Shown: positions 47,043 to 56,565, numbered from the stretch's first letter. The stretch: 64,000 nucleotides of DNA from CAVQBP01 sp963848195 (GCA_963848195.1 CAWKCY010000016.1:248001-312000); one strand, 5' to 3'. A program made the numbers and translations. The notes: generated by a model not told the origin, from the letters alone.

Positions 47043-47293
47043 AGAGATTGTTGTTTAAGGTATTTAGAAGTATTTTTGGAATCAGAACATGAAAATTTTT
47101 TCTAAATATTTATAAATTTCCAATTATTTAAATTTGTTTTATTTGTCCTTTAATTTAGTACTAGTTATCTGATTTTTTACATATATTTTTTTATCTAAGA
47201 TTTATAAACTTACTCTTAAGATTTGCGAAGTTCATCATAGTATTGTTTTAAAAGTATATTTAGGTTTAAATTAAAAAAAGGAGAACTTTTAAG

Positions 47294-47776
47294 ATGAATG
47301 AAAAATACAAGGGTTTTATGAAGATAATTTTTGCAGCTTTTTTAACCTTCCTATTAATGATGGGATGCGAGAAGAAAGAAGAAAAAACTGTATTCCAGCA
47401 TCCTGATACTATTAATACCAATAAGAGCGATACCACCGTTAAGCAGATGAGTGAAGTTAAAAAAGATACTATTCAGGATTTAAGAGGAGACTGGAAAGGG
47501 ACATTCGATCAGAGGAGTGCAACTATGACCATAATAAAACAGGACGGTAAAGAATTTACGGGTACGATGTCTATAAATTACAGAGAACCTTTAAACAAGA
47601 CTATAAGCGGTACATTTGATCCTTCAAATAATAGTATAAAAATGGAAGATGTAACTGCTTCCAAATATTTAGGAGAATACAGCGCACAATTATTAGAAAA
47701 CGGGAAGTTAATGCAAGGAACTTTTAATTTAAAAGCAGGGGGAAATTCTTACAGTTTCAAGTTTAATAAGAAGTGA
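47294..47776 (+). CDS. Lipoprotein of unknown function
   Basis: The 160 residues have a lipoprotein signal (FAAFLTFLLMMGC, lipidated Cys at about 25) followed by a charged linker and a C-terminal domain (about 65-160). That domain begins RGDWKGTFDQRSATM and reads as alternating strands, reminiscent of small lipocalin-like barrels. AGGAG lies 10 bases before the ATG; an inner ATG at codon 9 is also possible. It would sit on the outer or inner membrane facing the periplasm. A PEGA lipoprotein follows after 34 bp. Confidence 0.78.
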   Translation: MNEKYKGFMKIIFAAFLTFLLMMGCEKKEEKTVFQHPDTINTNKSDTTVKQMSEVKKDTIQDLRGDWKGTFDQRSATMTIIKQDGKEFTGTMSINYREPLNKTISGTFDPSNNSIKMEDVTASKYLGEYSAQLLENGKLMQGTFNLKAGGNSYSFKFNKK

Positions 47777-47810
47777 AGAGAAATATAAATCTAGGAAAGG
47801 AAAATAATAT

Positions 47811-48578
47811 ATGAAAAAATATATCTACCCTCTTATGCTCTTGTTGTTGGGTTTTATAATAGTATCATGTGATAACACTACTACCGGGCCCACTGCACCT
47901 GAGATAACAACGGGCTCAATAATAGTTGGCTCTGATCCAGCAGGGGCTCAAATATTTTTAGATAATAGTAATACCGGAAAGATTACTAATGATACATTAA
48001 AAAACGTCACATTCGGGAGTCATACCATAACATTAAAACTTGACGGGTATAGAGATACCACAGTTTCAGCGAGTATTAGTTCCGATGTTGCCACAGCGAA
48101 TAAATTTGTAGTATTAAAATCTACGTTGTCAACAAGCAGTTTTGGACCTGTCAAAATATATGAAACTGTAGGTACAACTTCGTCCCAACCAAGCGGATTA
48201 GATTTATCAACAGGAAATGCTTACGGAGTATCCGGTGCAGATAAAGGCAAGGTTGATATTTACTATACATCAAACGGATTCCTTGTTCAAAGTGCAAGTC
48301 TTAATACCACCCAAGGCTTAACAAGAGAAACATTCTTCCTAATCGGGAACGGAACTAATCTGAGCGACGGAGTTATTTCCTCAACCTATCCTATTGGAGG
48401 AACCTGGACAAATAGTATAAGCGACAGGGAATCTCATTATGTATTTTTATATGATGATGATTCGCATTACAGCAAATTAAAAATAACAAACTTTGGTGGA
48501 GGAACCGGGCCTGGAGATCCTGCATGGGTTGAGCTAACCTGGATTTATAATAATAATGCTATAGATACAAGATTTTAG
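47811..48578 (+). CDS. PEGA-domain lipoprotein
   Basis: The 255 residues have a lipoprotein signal (MKKYIYPLMLLLLGFIIVSC, Cys 20). A PEGA-type domain (about 35-110) includes GSIIVGSDPAGAQIFLDNSN, then NTGKITNDTL and GSHTITLKLDGYRDTTV; PEGA domains are short beta sandwiches found in surface proteins. The C-terminal part (about 120-255) is strand-rich and unassigned. It ends before a strong terminator, so the two lipoproteins probably make one transcript. Confidence 0.82.
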   Translation: MKKYIYPLMLLLLGFIIVSCDNTTTGPTAPEITTGSIIVGSDPAGAQIFLDNSNTGKITNDTLKNVTFGSHTITLKLDGYRDTTVSASISSDVATANKFVVLKSTLSTSSFGPVKIYETVGTTSSQPSGLDLSTGNAYGVSGADKGKVDIYYTSNGFLVQSASLNTTQGLTRETFFLIGNGTNLSDGVISSTYPIGGTWTNSISDRESHYVFLYDDDSHYSKLKITNFGGGTGPGDPAWVELTWIYNNNAIDTRF

Positions 48579-48596
48579 TCTCTCTAAAAAAGCTGT

Positions 48597-48629
48597 AAAG
48601 CCGTGATAGTTTTTTCACGGCTTTTTATT
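48597..48629 (+). terminator. Rho-independent terminator after the lipoprotein pair
   Basis: Arms AAAGCCGTGA (48597-48606) and TCACGGCTTT (48615-48624) pair over 10 bp, followed by TTATTT. Confidence 0.88.
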
Positions 48630-48671
48630 TACCACTGAGACACTAAGGGACACTAAGTTTCACAAGGAATT

Positions 48672-49025
48672 TTAGATATCTTTGAGCTTATCTTTTTCAC
48701 TTTTCTTTAAGCCATTTACGACCAGATGATAAGATTCATTTATCCACTGGAGAATTTCTTTATTAGGGATGGAGCCATCGAGCAAAACAGTATTCCAATG
48801 AGTTTTGTTCATGTGATATCCGGGTGTAACAGATGAATATCTCTCTCTTAATTCGATAGCTTTTTCCGGGTTGCATTTTATATTGATGCTGATAGGATAA
48901 GAAAAGCTGGCAAGCAGAAACATTTTCCTCATTACTTTATAAACCGGAGTATCTTCATTAAAAGGGAAGTCTTCGGTAACGCCTTTCTTTTTAAGACAGA
49001 AATTTCTTATCTCTTCAAAGTCCAT
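48672..49025 (-). CDS. MmcQ/YjbR-family protein
   Basis: The 117 residues match the MmcQ/YjbR fold, a small DNA-binding-like alpha/beta protein without firm function. Marks are DFEEIRNFCLKKKGVTEDFP at the start, VYKVMRKMFLLA, CNPEKAIELRERYSSVTPG and YHMNKTHWNTVLLDG near the C-terminal half. It lies 9 bp after hemB on the same strand, so it may be co-transcribed with the heme genes, but no heme role is known for the family. Confidence 0.88.
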   Translation of the reverse strand: MDFEEIRNFCLKKKGVTEDFPFNEDTPVYKVMRKMFLLASFSYPISINIKCNPEKAIELRERYSSVTPGYHMNKTHWNTVLLDGSIPNKEILQWINESYHLVVNGLKKSEKDKLKDI

Positions 49026-49034
49026 AAAAGTAAC

Positions 49035-50021
49035 TTATCGTCTGTTTTTATCAATCCATTTTGCGGCATCTTTTGCGAAATAGGTAAGGAACATATCTGC
49101 GCCAGCACGTTTAATAGCGATTAATGATTCAAGCATTACCCGTTCTTCATCAATCCAGCCGTTCTGACCCGCAGCTTTTATCATAGCAAATTCACCGCTA
49201 ACCTGGTAAGCAGCGGTAGGCATACCGAATTTATCTTTTACCTGACGTATTATATCAAGATAGGGTCCCGCAGGTTTAACCATAATGATATCCGCTCCCT
49301 CTTCAATATCTTCTTCCACCTCGCGCAAAGCCTCAAGAGAATTTGCAATATCCATTTGGTGAGAGCGCCTATCGCCGAAAGCTGGTGTTGATTCGGCAGC
49401 ATCTCTAAAAGGTCCATAATACCCCGAGGAATATTTAGCAGCATAACTAATAATCGGGGTTTTAATAAACCCATTTTCATCAAAAGCTTTTCTTATAGCA
49501 GCAATTCTACCATCCATCATATCGCTTGGAGCTACAATATCGGCCCCCGCTTCAACATGAGAGAGAGATTCCTTTACGAGCAGTTCAACCGTTTCATCAT
49601 TTAAAATCTCTTCTCCTTTTAATAATCCGCAATGTCCGTGCGATGTATATTCACAAAGACAAACGTCTGTAATAACGAGTAGATTTTTTACATCTGATTT
49701 TATTGCACTAACCGCTTTCTGAATTATACCATTAGGACTATAGGCTTCAGAACCCTGTTCATCCTTATGTTCCGGAATTCCGAACAAAATAACCGCAGGA
49801 ATTCCAAGAGATTCTACGTCTTTACATTCCTTAACCAGTTCATCGACAGATAACTGGAAAACACCCGGCATAGATTTAACTGAATTTTTTACCTTTTCTC
49901 CCGGTACAACAAATAAAGGATAAATAAAATCATTTTTAGATAATTCGGTCTCTCTTACCATGTCTCTTAGAAGCGGATTATACCTAAGTCTTCTTAATCT
50001 TTTTGTTGGATAGTTCGCCAT
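49035..50021 (-). CDS. hemB: Delta-aminolevulinic acid dehydratase (porphobilinogen synthase)
   Basis: HemB joins two aminolevulinates into porphobilinogen. The 328 residues show the metal-site loop VCLCEYTSHGHCGLL (Cys-rich zinc form), the Schiff-base lysines in ISYAAKYSS and IMVKPAGPYLD, and DMMDGRIAAIRKAFD. The ATG at 50021 is preferred: AGGAG lies 5 bases before it, whereas the GTG at 50027 overlaps that site. It follows the oxidase gene by 101 bp and precedes the YjbR-like gene. Confidence 0.96.
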   Translation of the reverse strand: MANYPTKRLRRLRYNPLLRDMVRETELSKNDFIYPLFVVPGEKVKNSVKSMPGVFQLSVDELVKECKDVESLGIPAVILFGIPEHKDEQGSEAYSPNGIIQKAVSAIKSDVKNLLVITDVCLCEYTSHGHCGLLKGEEILNDETVELLVKESLSHVEAGADIVAPSDMMDGRIAAIRKAFDENGFIKTPIISYAAKYSSGYYGPFRDAAESTPAFGDRRSHQMDIANSLEALREVEEDIEEGADIIMVKPAGPYLDIIRQVKDKFGMPTAAYQVSGEFAMIKAAGQNGWIDEERVMLESLIAIKRAGADMFLTYFAKDAAKWIDKNRR

Positions 50022-50122
50022 AGTCACTCCTATTAATTACAAAATTTCAAAATTGCAATCCCGCAAGGGGGACAGGAATTACAAGTTTACCCATCTCTAC
50101 TTGATTTCGCCGTGAGGTAAGA

Positions 50123-51502
50123 TTAACCTTGTAATCTTTCAGTTATTATATTAGTTACCACTTCGGAATTTTTGATACAATCACCGACTGAAATTCCACC
50201 GCGATAATTACCTGATAAGAACAATCCAGGATTATTTTGTTCAAATTCTTTGAAATATTTTTCATGTTCAATGTAGCCGACATTGTACTGCGGTATTGCT
50301 TTACTCCAATATCTATAAGTTATAAATGTTGGCTTTGCAGTTATTTTCATAATTGATTCAAATTCACTGCGTGCTTTATTAAATACAATTTCTTTATCTA
50401 TATTGCCGATCTCCGGATTCCTGGAGCCGCCGATAAACAGGGTAAAGGATGCCTGATCTTCCGGTGCACGGCTTGGAAATAAAACTGAACTCCATATAGC
50501 TCCAAGAAAAGATTTCTTTTCTTTTGCAGGGATAAGGAATCCAAAACCGTCAAGCGGCTGTTTAATATCAGTCTTATTATATCCTAAATATAACACCAGG
50601 ACAGGTGGATAATAAATAGCATTCAAATGTTCCGATAGCTTTTCATCAAAAGGTTTAAAGATTTCGGAAGCGGTATAAGCGGGGATTGTAGAAAGAACGG
50701 CTTCGCATATAACTGATTCTTCTGAATTCCCATTTTTATAATTTACAATAAATGCATTTTCTTTTTTAGTGATAGAGTTGACTTCTGCAGATAGTATGAC
50801 ATTGTCATTCAGAAATTTTGCTGCAGCGCAGGGGAAAGCCTGCATTCCATCCTTAAAAGAAAACATTTTCGCACTTTGCTTGGATTTTTCCGCTCTTTGT
50901 TTTCTTTCTTTTATACTTTTTATGGTTCCGACTATTAAGCCGCCGTACTTCTCCTCTAGTTCATATAATTTAGGAAAAGCAGATTTAACACTTAGGTCTT
51001 CCGGATTCCCTGCATAGACACCAGCCACAAAAGGGTTTATTGCATAATCAAGAAATTCCTTTCCCAGCCTTCTTTTTACAAAATCTGCAATACTTTGATA
51101 ATAACCATCTTCCGAACGTTTGATAAAGGGTTCGCCTATTAACCTTAACTTTGCAGAAAGGGAGAACAGTTTTGTTTTCAAAAATGCGGGGGGGCTCATC
51201 GGCAGCGGATGAAGCTGATTATTTCGCAAGATATATCTTTTATTCCCCTTTTTATTTGCATAAACAAGCTGGTCCTTCAATCCAAGTTCTCCTACTAGTT
51301 GACCAATAAGGGGAGTAGTTTCTAATCCGCTATTGGGTCCACGGTCAAACAGATATCCATTTTCAAAAACAGATTCCATCGAACCGCCGGGTTCTTTTTT
51401 CTTTTCGAGGACCGTTATATCAAATCCTTTTTTCTTTAATAAAAATGCAGTTGCAAGTCCGGAAATACCGGCTCCTAGAATTACTATTTTTTTAGAAGGC
51501 AT
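50123..51502 (-). CDS. hemY: Protoporphyrinogen/coproporphyrinogen oxidase, HemY type
   Basis: This flavoprotein removes six electrons from protoporphyrinogen IX, or from coproporphyrinogen III in the coproporphyrin-dependent branch. The 459 residues open with the dinucleotide-binding VILGAGISGLATAFLLKKKG and EKKKEPGG. They continue with the family segments NPFVAGVYAGNPEDLSVKSA and FPKLYELEEKYGG, and end with GLFLSGNYRGGISVGDC. It begins 5 bp after hemE, so the two are coupled. Which substrate is preferred cannot be read from this window. Confidence 0.92.
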   Translation of the reverse strand: MPSKKIVILGAGISGLATAFLLKKKGFDITVLEKKKEPGGSMESVFENGYLFDRGPNSGLETTPLIGQLVGELGLKDQLVYANKKGNKRYILRNNQLHPLPMSPPAFLKTKLFSLSAKLRLIGEPFIKRSEDGYYQSIADFVKRRLGKEFLDYAINPFVAGVYAGNPEDLSVKSAFPKLYELEEKYGGLIVGTIKSIKERKQRAEKSKQSAKMFSFKDGMQAFPCAAAKFLNDNVILSAEVNSITKKENAFIVNYKNGNSEESVICEAVLSTIPAYTASEIFKPFDEKLSEHLNAIYYPPVLVLYLGYNKTDIKQPLDGFGFLIPAKEKKSFLGAIWSSVLFPSRAPEDQASFTLFIGGSRNPEIGNIDKEIVFNKARSEFESIMKITAKPTFITYRYWSKAIPQYNVGYIEHEKYFKEFEQNNPGLFLSGNYRGGISVGDCIKNSEVVTNIITERLQG

Positions 51503-51507
51503 AAATA

Positions 51508-52554
51508 TTAATTATTAATCTTATGAAACTTTTTACTTTCTTCTTTTACAAATTGAACCATTGCTTTTGCTTTTTCGGGTTCTATGTCGGGAAGAATGCC
51601 ATGGCCCAGATTAAATATATGTCCGGCACCTTCTCCAAAAGAGTTTAAGATCCTGATAACTTCATTTTTAATTGCATTGTTATTTGCGTATAACACAGTG
51701 GGATCCATATTCCCTTGAAGTGCCACTTTATTTCCGATTTGATTTCTGACTTCACCAATATCCATAGTCCAATCGAGCCCAATAACATCAGCTCCTGAAT
51801 CCGCCAGCTCATTTAATTTATAATGGACACCTTTGGAAAAAACTATTATCGATTCATCATTTCTTTTAATGTTACTAATAACCTTTGAAATATATTCAAG
51901 TGAAAATTCACGAAACTCATGAGGAGTGAGGATACCGCCCCATGTATCGAAAATTTGAACGGCATTTACACCGGCTTCAATTTTAGCAGAGAGATATTGC
52001 GACACAGCTGTGGATAATTTATCAAGTATTTTATGGGCTAATGCAGGATTATTATATATTAACTTTTTCACATTAGAAAAGGTTTTTGAGCCTTTTCCTT
52101 CTACCATATAAGTCATCAATGTCCATGGAGAACCGCTAAACCCGATCAAGGGTACTCTATTATTCAATTCTTTTTTAGTAAGAGCGACCGCATCGAGTAC
52201 ATATTTCAGATCTTTCGAAGGATCGATGGGATTCAGCATTTTCAGATCATTCTCATTCCTCAAAGGATGAGAAAAAACGGGGCCTTTGCTTTCAATTAAT
52301 TCCAGTTCCATCCCCATAGCTTCGGGAATAACGAGTATATCTGAAAAAATAATAGCTGCATCGACACCGATAATATCAACCGGCTGAATAGAAACTTCGG
52401 CTGCAAGTTCAGGTGTTTTGCAAAGAGTTAGAAAATCAGCTTTCTCCCTCACTGCCCTATATTCAGGCAGATATCTGCCTGCTTGTCTCATTATCCAGAC
52501 AGGGGTTCTTTCTACAGGGAGTCTTTTGCATGCTCGCAGAAATAAATCGTTCAT
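51508..52554 (-). CDS. hemE: Uroporphyrinogen decarboxylase
   Basis: HemE removes four carboxyl groups to form coproporphyrinogen III. The family signatures PVWIMRQAGRYLPEYR and GFSGSPWTLMTYMVEG are intact, as is IQIFDTWGG-like AVQIFDTWGG near residue 200. The ATG at 52554 (MNDLFLRACK) is the likely start; a Met four codons upstream adds only MLII. A 158-bp gap without clear features separates it from hemD upstream, so hemE may have its own promoter. Confidence 0.96.
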   Translation of the reverse strand: MNDLFLRACKRLPVERTPVWIMRQAGRYLPEYRAVREKADFLTLCKTPELAAEVSIQPVDIIGVDAAIIFSDILVIPEAMGMELELIESKGPVFSHPLRNENDLKMLNPIDPSKDLKYVLDAVALTKKELNNRVPLIGFSGSPWTLMTYMVEGKGSKTFSNVKKLIYNNPALAHKILDKLSTAVSQYLSAKIEAGVNAVQIFDTWGGILTPHEFREFSLEYISKVISNIKRNDESIIVFSKGVHYKLNELADSGADVIGLDWTMDIGEVRNQIGNKVALQGNMDPTVLYANNNAIKNEVIRILNSFGEGAGHIFNLGHGILPDIEPEKAKAMVQFVKEESKKFHKINN

Positions 52555-52712
52555 AATAATTAACAATTAACAATGAATAATTAACTTTAAAAATGACATC
52601 TTTAGAAAGAATAATCATCTTCAGTCTTTTGTTTAAACTTTAGTTAGAGTACAGACTCATTTTTAAAAAATAAAGGTGTCATTTTCAAATAATCTTTATA
52701 GTATAAATTCAG

Positions 52713-54113
52713 TTATTGAGTATCCTTATAATATTCAACAATAGTCTTAGCTAATCCATTTAGTGTATACTCTTTCGGCATTATGGTAACATTTACATAA
52801 TGACTTTCGATAGCAGCGCGGGTGGTAGGACCTATTGCTGCTATATCATAATTCTTAAAATATTTTACAGGATTGCTTATCTTTAATATCTCCAGAAAGT
52901 TTTCAAAAGTAGAGGGGCTGGTAAAAATAAATAAATCGGGTTTACTATTTTTTAGAGCTTCGATAGAATTCGCAATCTTATCTTCCGTAGGAATAGAAAC
53001 ATTATAAACAGGAGCAGCTTTAATAAGAGCCCCGAGTTTTTCAAGACCTTCCGGAAGTTCCTCCCTGCCGATTTCCGAACGTGGTATAAATACAATCTTA
53101 TCTTTCAGATTATAGTTTGAAAGCTCTTCAACTACGCCTTCGGCTGAAAACTTTTTGGGAATAACATGAACAGGTATATTGAACCTGGTGCAAACCGCAG
53201 ATGTTTTATTACCGATAGCTGTAACCATCAATTTATTATAATCAAATTTTAAGTTTAAATCGGAACATCTTTTAACAAACATCTTAACTGCATGAACGGA
53301 AGTAAAGATAATAAAGTTAATTTTATCTTTACTTCTTACGATTTTATCAAATTCTTTCCAGCTGCTTGGCGGTACAATATCAAGCGTAGGGAATGTAATT
53401 ACATTAGCCCCGAGCTGTTTAAACATTTCGGACGATTCTTTGGATTGTTCAACAGTTCTTGTGATTACAATGGTTTTATTAATTAAAGGCAAATTAGAAT
53501 TCCCGTTTAAATTAGAAATTAAGCCGTGGAGTATAAAGTCATACAATCTTTGTTTTTCCTGAAATATCTTATCATGGGGATAGTTATTTTCAATAGCCCT
53601 GTAAACGGTCCCGTAAATACTTCCAAGGATTAGGTCAACTGCAAAATCATCTTTTATTTCTCTAAAGAGGCCTTCTGTAATTCCGTTAAAAATAATATCG
53701 CGAAAGATATTCTTAATATCATTCTCTAGAGCAATAATATTATCACAAAATTTTTGTTCCCCGTTTAAGGTTTCTTTTCTGAATATAAGGAAGAAATCCC
53801 TATTCAGCATCATAAAGGAATAAAGTGTAATTACGAAAGCTCTTAAAGAACCTATAGTACTAGATTCGAAACGTGTCTTTTCTTTCAATAATGAACTAAG
53901 TTTTTCGAGCCTATTCTCCATAATAGAGAAATAAAGATCTTCTTTGGAATTGAAATAGTTATAAACGGTACCCTTTGCAACGGAAACAAGTTTAGCTACA
54001 TCCTCCATCATTACTTCATGATAATTTTTCCGCGCAAATAGCTCCGCAGCAGCATTAATAATTTTTTCCTTCTTAAACCTTTTTTTATTTTCTTTTTTTT
54101 GAACTTCAAACAT
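52713..54113 (-). CDS. TetR-family regulator fused to uroporphyrinogen-III synthase (HemD)
   Basis: The 466-residue frame is continuous. Residues about 12-62 are a TetR helix-turn-helix (IINAAAELFARKNYHEVMME, then AKGTVYNYFNSKEDLYFSIM). Residues about 65-205 look like a TetR ligand-binding, dimer-forming helical domain. Residues about 211-466 form a HemD domain (KTIVITRTVEQSKESSEMF, FTSVHAVKMFV, FTSPSTFENFLEIL, AIGPTTRAAIE). HemD closes hydroxymethylbilane to uroporphyrinogen III, and ordinary HemD is about 250 residues. The position between hemC and hemE confirms the enzyme part. A single protein that makes a heme intermediate and can bind DNA could sense pathway flux; that role is inferred. 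A 20-bp inverted repeat lies upstream. Confidence 0.9.
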   Translation of the reverse strand: MFEVQKKENKKRFKKEKIINAAAELFARKNYHEVMMEDVAKLVSVAKGTVYNYFNSKEDLYFSIMENRLEKLSSLLKEKTRFESSTIGSLRAFVITLYSFMMLNRDFFLIFRKETLNGEQKFCDNIIALENDIKNIFRDIIFNGITEGLFREIKDDFAVDLILGSIYGTVYRAIENNYPHDKIFQEKQRLYDFILHGLISNLNGNSNLPLINKTIVITRTVEQSKESSEMFKQLGANVITFPTLDIVPPSSWKEFDKIVRSKDKINFIIFTSVHAVKMFVKRCSDLNLKFDYNKLMVTAIGNKTSAVCTRFNIPVHVIPKKFSAEGVVEELSNYNLKDKIVFIPRSEIGREELPEGLEKLGALIKAAPVYNVSIPTEDKIANSIEALKNSKPDLFIFTSPSTFENFLEILKISNPVKYFKNYDIAAIGPTTRAAIESHYVNVTIMPKEYTLNGLAKTIVEYYKDTQ

Positions 54114-54175
54114 ATCTAAATCAAAACTACTTAATCATGTCTTGCGATATAGGAGGCCAATGGAAGTGAGAAGGT

Positions 54176-54216
54176 GAGAGATTCTTCACTCCACTTCGTT
54201 CCGTTCAGAATGACAA
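54176..54216. repeat. Dispersed gap repeat (ATTCTTCACTCC...CAGAATGACAA)
   Basis: Reads GAGATTCTTCACTCC, CACTTCGTTCCGTTCAG, AATGACAAA. Strings of this kind are a common interspersed element in Bacteroidota genomes. It sits within the 203-bp gap between hemC and the TetR-HemD gene. Confidence 0.5.
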
Positions 54217-54244
54217 ATTCAGGTTCGCATTTATACTTTAATTT

Positions 54245-54264
54245 CCAACAGTTAAAACTGTTGG
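54245..54264. promoter_or_regulatory. Inverted repeat CCAACAGTT-AA-AACTGTTGG upstream of the TetR-HemD gene
   Basis: Nine-base arms pair perfectly around two bases. The repeat lies about 130 bp before the TetR-HemD start and about 50 bp beyond the hemC stop. There is no T-run on either side, which favours an operator over a terminator. A TetR dimer site of this size is typical. Confidence 0.5.
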
Positions 54265-54316
54265 TTACTGATATTCATATAGGCTTTATACATAACAGCC
54301 ACAGAGTATTAATTTT

Positions 54317-55258
54317 TTATTTTATTCTTACGGTTTTAAATATTTCATCAAGAATTTCCTTCGCACCGGCATTTAACAATTTAGCTGCTAATTCTTTACC
54401 TAATTTTTCAGCTTCTTTTTTATTGCCGGAGATATTATCTCTAAAGGCAAACTTTCCATTGACAGACCCGACATAAGCCTTTAAGAATAGCTCATTGGAT
54501 TTTATTTCTGAATAAACACCAATAGGTACCTGGCAGCCACCTTCAAGTTTCCTCAGCAAAGCTCTTTCAGCCAAAACTGCATAATAAGTTTCCGGATCAT
54601 GAATCCGTTTCAGAATATTATATGTATCTATATCGGATTCCCTGATTTCTATACCGAGAGCGCCCTGACCCACAGCTGGCAGGATTTCATTTTTGTTTAT
54701 AATAGACGAAATATTCTTTTCAAGTCCTAGTCTTTCGACTCCAGCTCTTGCAAGAATAATAGCATCCCATTCCGAATTCAAAAATTTTTCTATTCGTGTA
54801 GGAACATTTCCTCTTAATTCTATGACAGTTAGATCAGGTCTTAAATTCAGAAGCTGGCTTCTTCGTCTGAGAGAGCCGGTTGCAACAACGCCGTTTTCCT
54901 TTAAAGTTTTTAATGTAATATCTTTTTCTTTAGCAATTAAAACATCTTCAGCAGGATGCCTTTTAGTGACAGCACCTAAAGTAAGCCTTTTAGGGAGCAA
55001 TGTTTGAAGGTCCTTCAAGCTGTGAACAGCTATATTTATCTTGTTATTCAATAGCTCATGTTCCAGTTCCTTGGTAAATAAGCTTTTATCCCCAATCTTA
55101 GAAAGGGCAACATCTGTAATTTTATCGCCGGTAGTCTTTATTATTTTTATTTCTACAGAAATATTTTCATTAAATTTTTCAAGTTCATTTTTAATAAAAT
55201 TCGCCTGCCAGAGAGCGAGTTCACTTCCTCTTGATCCAATTATAAACTTCTTCTTCAA
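54317..55258 (-). CDS. hemC: Hydroxymethylbilane synthase (porphobilinogen deaminase)
   Basis: HemC polymerises four porphobilinogens into the linear tetrapyrrole. The 313 residues contain GSRGSELALWQANF, HSLKDLQTLLP with the catalytic Asp-bearing segment, ATGSLRRRSQLL and the cofactor Cys in LEGGCQVPIGVYSE (about 240). The start overlaps the hemA stop by four bases (ATGA). Confidence 0.97.
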   Translation of the reverse strand: MKKKFIIGSRGSELALWQANFIKNELEKFNENISVEIKIIKTTGDKITDVALSKIGDKSLFTKELEHELLNNKINIAVHSLKDLQTLLPKRLTLGAVTKRHPAEDVLIAKEKDITLKTLKENGVVATGSLRRRSQLLNLRPDLTVIELRGNVPTRIEKFLNSEWDAIILARAGVERLGLEKNISSIINKNEILPAVGQGALGIEIRESDIDTYNILKRIHDPETYYAVLAERALLRKLEGGCQVPIGVYSEIKSNELFLKAYVGSVNGKFAFRDNISGNKKEAEKLGKELAAKLLNAGAKEILDEIFKTVRIK

Positions 55259-56544
55259 TTATCTTTTCCTTCCATTTTTTTATTGTTATCAATTCCAAAC
55301 AGATCCCTAAGAAGGCTCATCTTTATTGCAGTTTCGTCAAAATTATTCTCCGGTTGATTTAACTTACGGAGTTCAAGAGTAGGATGATGAAGTATCTTAT
55401 TTATAATCCTTTTAGTAATGATTTCCAGTTTTTCCTGGTCTTCGGAAGAGAAGCGGTTTTTATTCTTATCAACCTCTTCAGCTCTCACTGTTTCAAAATA
55501 ATCCCGCAGCTCCTTAATAGTAGGAGCTACTTCGAGAGAATTATACCATTCAAAAAAATTATCAACTTCTTCAATAATGATATTTTTGACTTTTGGAATT
55601 TCATTCTTTCTTTTCTCAAGATTTTGTTCAACAATAATATTCAGCGAATCAATATCGTTATAAAACACATAATCAATTTCTTTCGAAGCAGGCTCGATAT
55701 CTCTTGGTATGGCAATATCCATTAAAACCATATTCGCATAATTTCTTTTCTTCATCGCAGCTTTTATATCATCCTTTGAAAGGATTAAATTATCTGAGCT
55801 TGTTGCACTAATAACAATATCATATTCATGCAGATATTCTTTGAAGTTAGTAAAGGGCAATATCTTAGCATTCAATTTTTGAGCAACCTTTTCAGCACGT
55901 TCGATAGTCCTATTCGTAACCGCAAGTTTCCCGATGCCCCTTTCCATTAAATGCTTTGCAGCGATTTCTCCCGATTCTCCTGTGCCGATTACAAGTGCGG
56001 ACTTTTTATTAAGGCTGGAAAATATTTTCTCAATTAACTGAACGGCAGCGTAGCTGACAGTAACAGCGCCTTCACTTATTTCCGTCTCTGTTATAGCCCG
56101 TTTTCCTGTTTTAACAGCAAAGTCAAAGAGCCTTTTCATAAGAAAGCCGGCAAAATGAAGGTTCTCGGAGACTACAAATGAATCTTTGACCTGGTGATAT
56201 ATCTGGTTATCCCCTATAAGGAGTGAATCAATCCCGGTTATAACTTCAAATAAATGAGTAACTGCATCACGCGAGAAGAGATTTTTAAAATGACCGGGCT
56301 GCATATTATTAACAGATTTGATGCTTTGAATAGAGTTCAGGATTTCCGAATACTGCAGCTCTTTGTTTACCGGAATTCCATAGATCTCAGTTCTATTGCA
56401 TGTAGAAATAATTAAACCTTCATTGAAGATACTGCCCTTAGTTTTCTCAACAAACTTTTTGATCTCCTCATCACCAAAAAAGAGGGCTTCGCGTAATTCA
56501 ATTGGCGCTGTATTGTGACTTATTGAAACTGCAAATAAATTCAT
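55255..56544 (-). CDS. hemA: Glutamyl-tRNA reductase
   Basis: HemA reduces glutamyl-tRNA to glutamate-1-semialdehyde, the first step of the C5 pathway. The 429 residues have the catalytic Cys in IISTCNRTEIYG (about 48-59), LIGDNQIYHQVK, the NADPH-binding segment ALVIGTGESGEIAAKHL and a C-terminal dimerisation helix. It lies 21 bp after the cytochrome-assembly gene and overlaps hemC. hemL is not in the window. Confidence 0.97.
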   Translation of the reverse strand: MNLFAVSISHNTAPIELREALFFGDEEIKKFVEKTKGSIFNEGLIISTCNRTEIYGIPVNKELQYSEILNSIQSIKSVNNMQPGHFKNLFSRDAVTHLFEVITGIDSLLIGDNQIYHQVKDSFVVSENLHFAGFLMKRLFDFAVKTGKRAITETEISEGAVTVSYAAVQLIEKIFSSLNKKSALVIGTGESGEIAAKHLMERGIGKLAVTNRTIERAEKVAQKLNAKILPFTNFKEYLHEYDIVISATSSDNLILSKDDIKAAMKKRNYANMVLMDIAIPRDIEPASKEIDYVFYNDIDSLNIIVEQNLEKRKNEIPKVKNIIIEEVDNFFEWYNSLEVAPTIKELRDYFETVRAEEVDKNKNRFSSEDQEKLEIITKRIINKILHHPTLELRKLNQPENNFDETAIKMSLLRDLFGIDNNKKMEGKDN

Positions 56545-56565
56545 ATCCTAGCTATATAGTATCGC

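Noticed and set aside
54317..54476. Plus-strand frame overlapping the end of hemC
   Set aside because: Antisense shadow of hemC that extends into a dispersed repeat.
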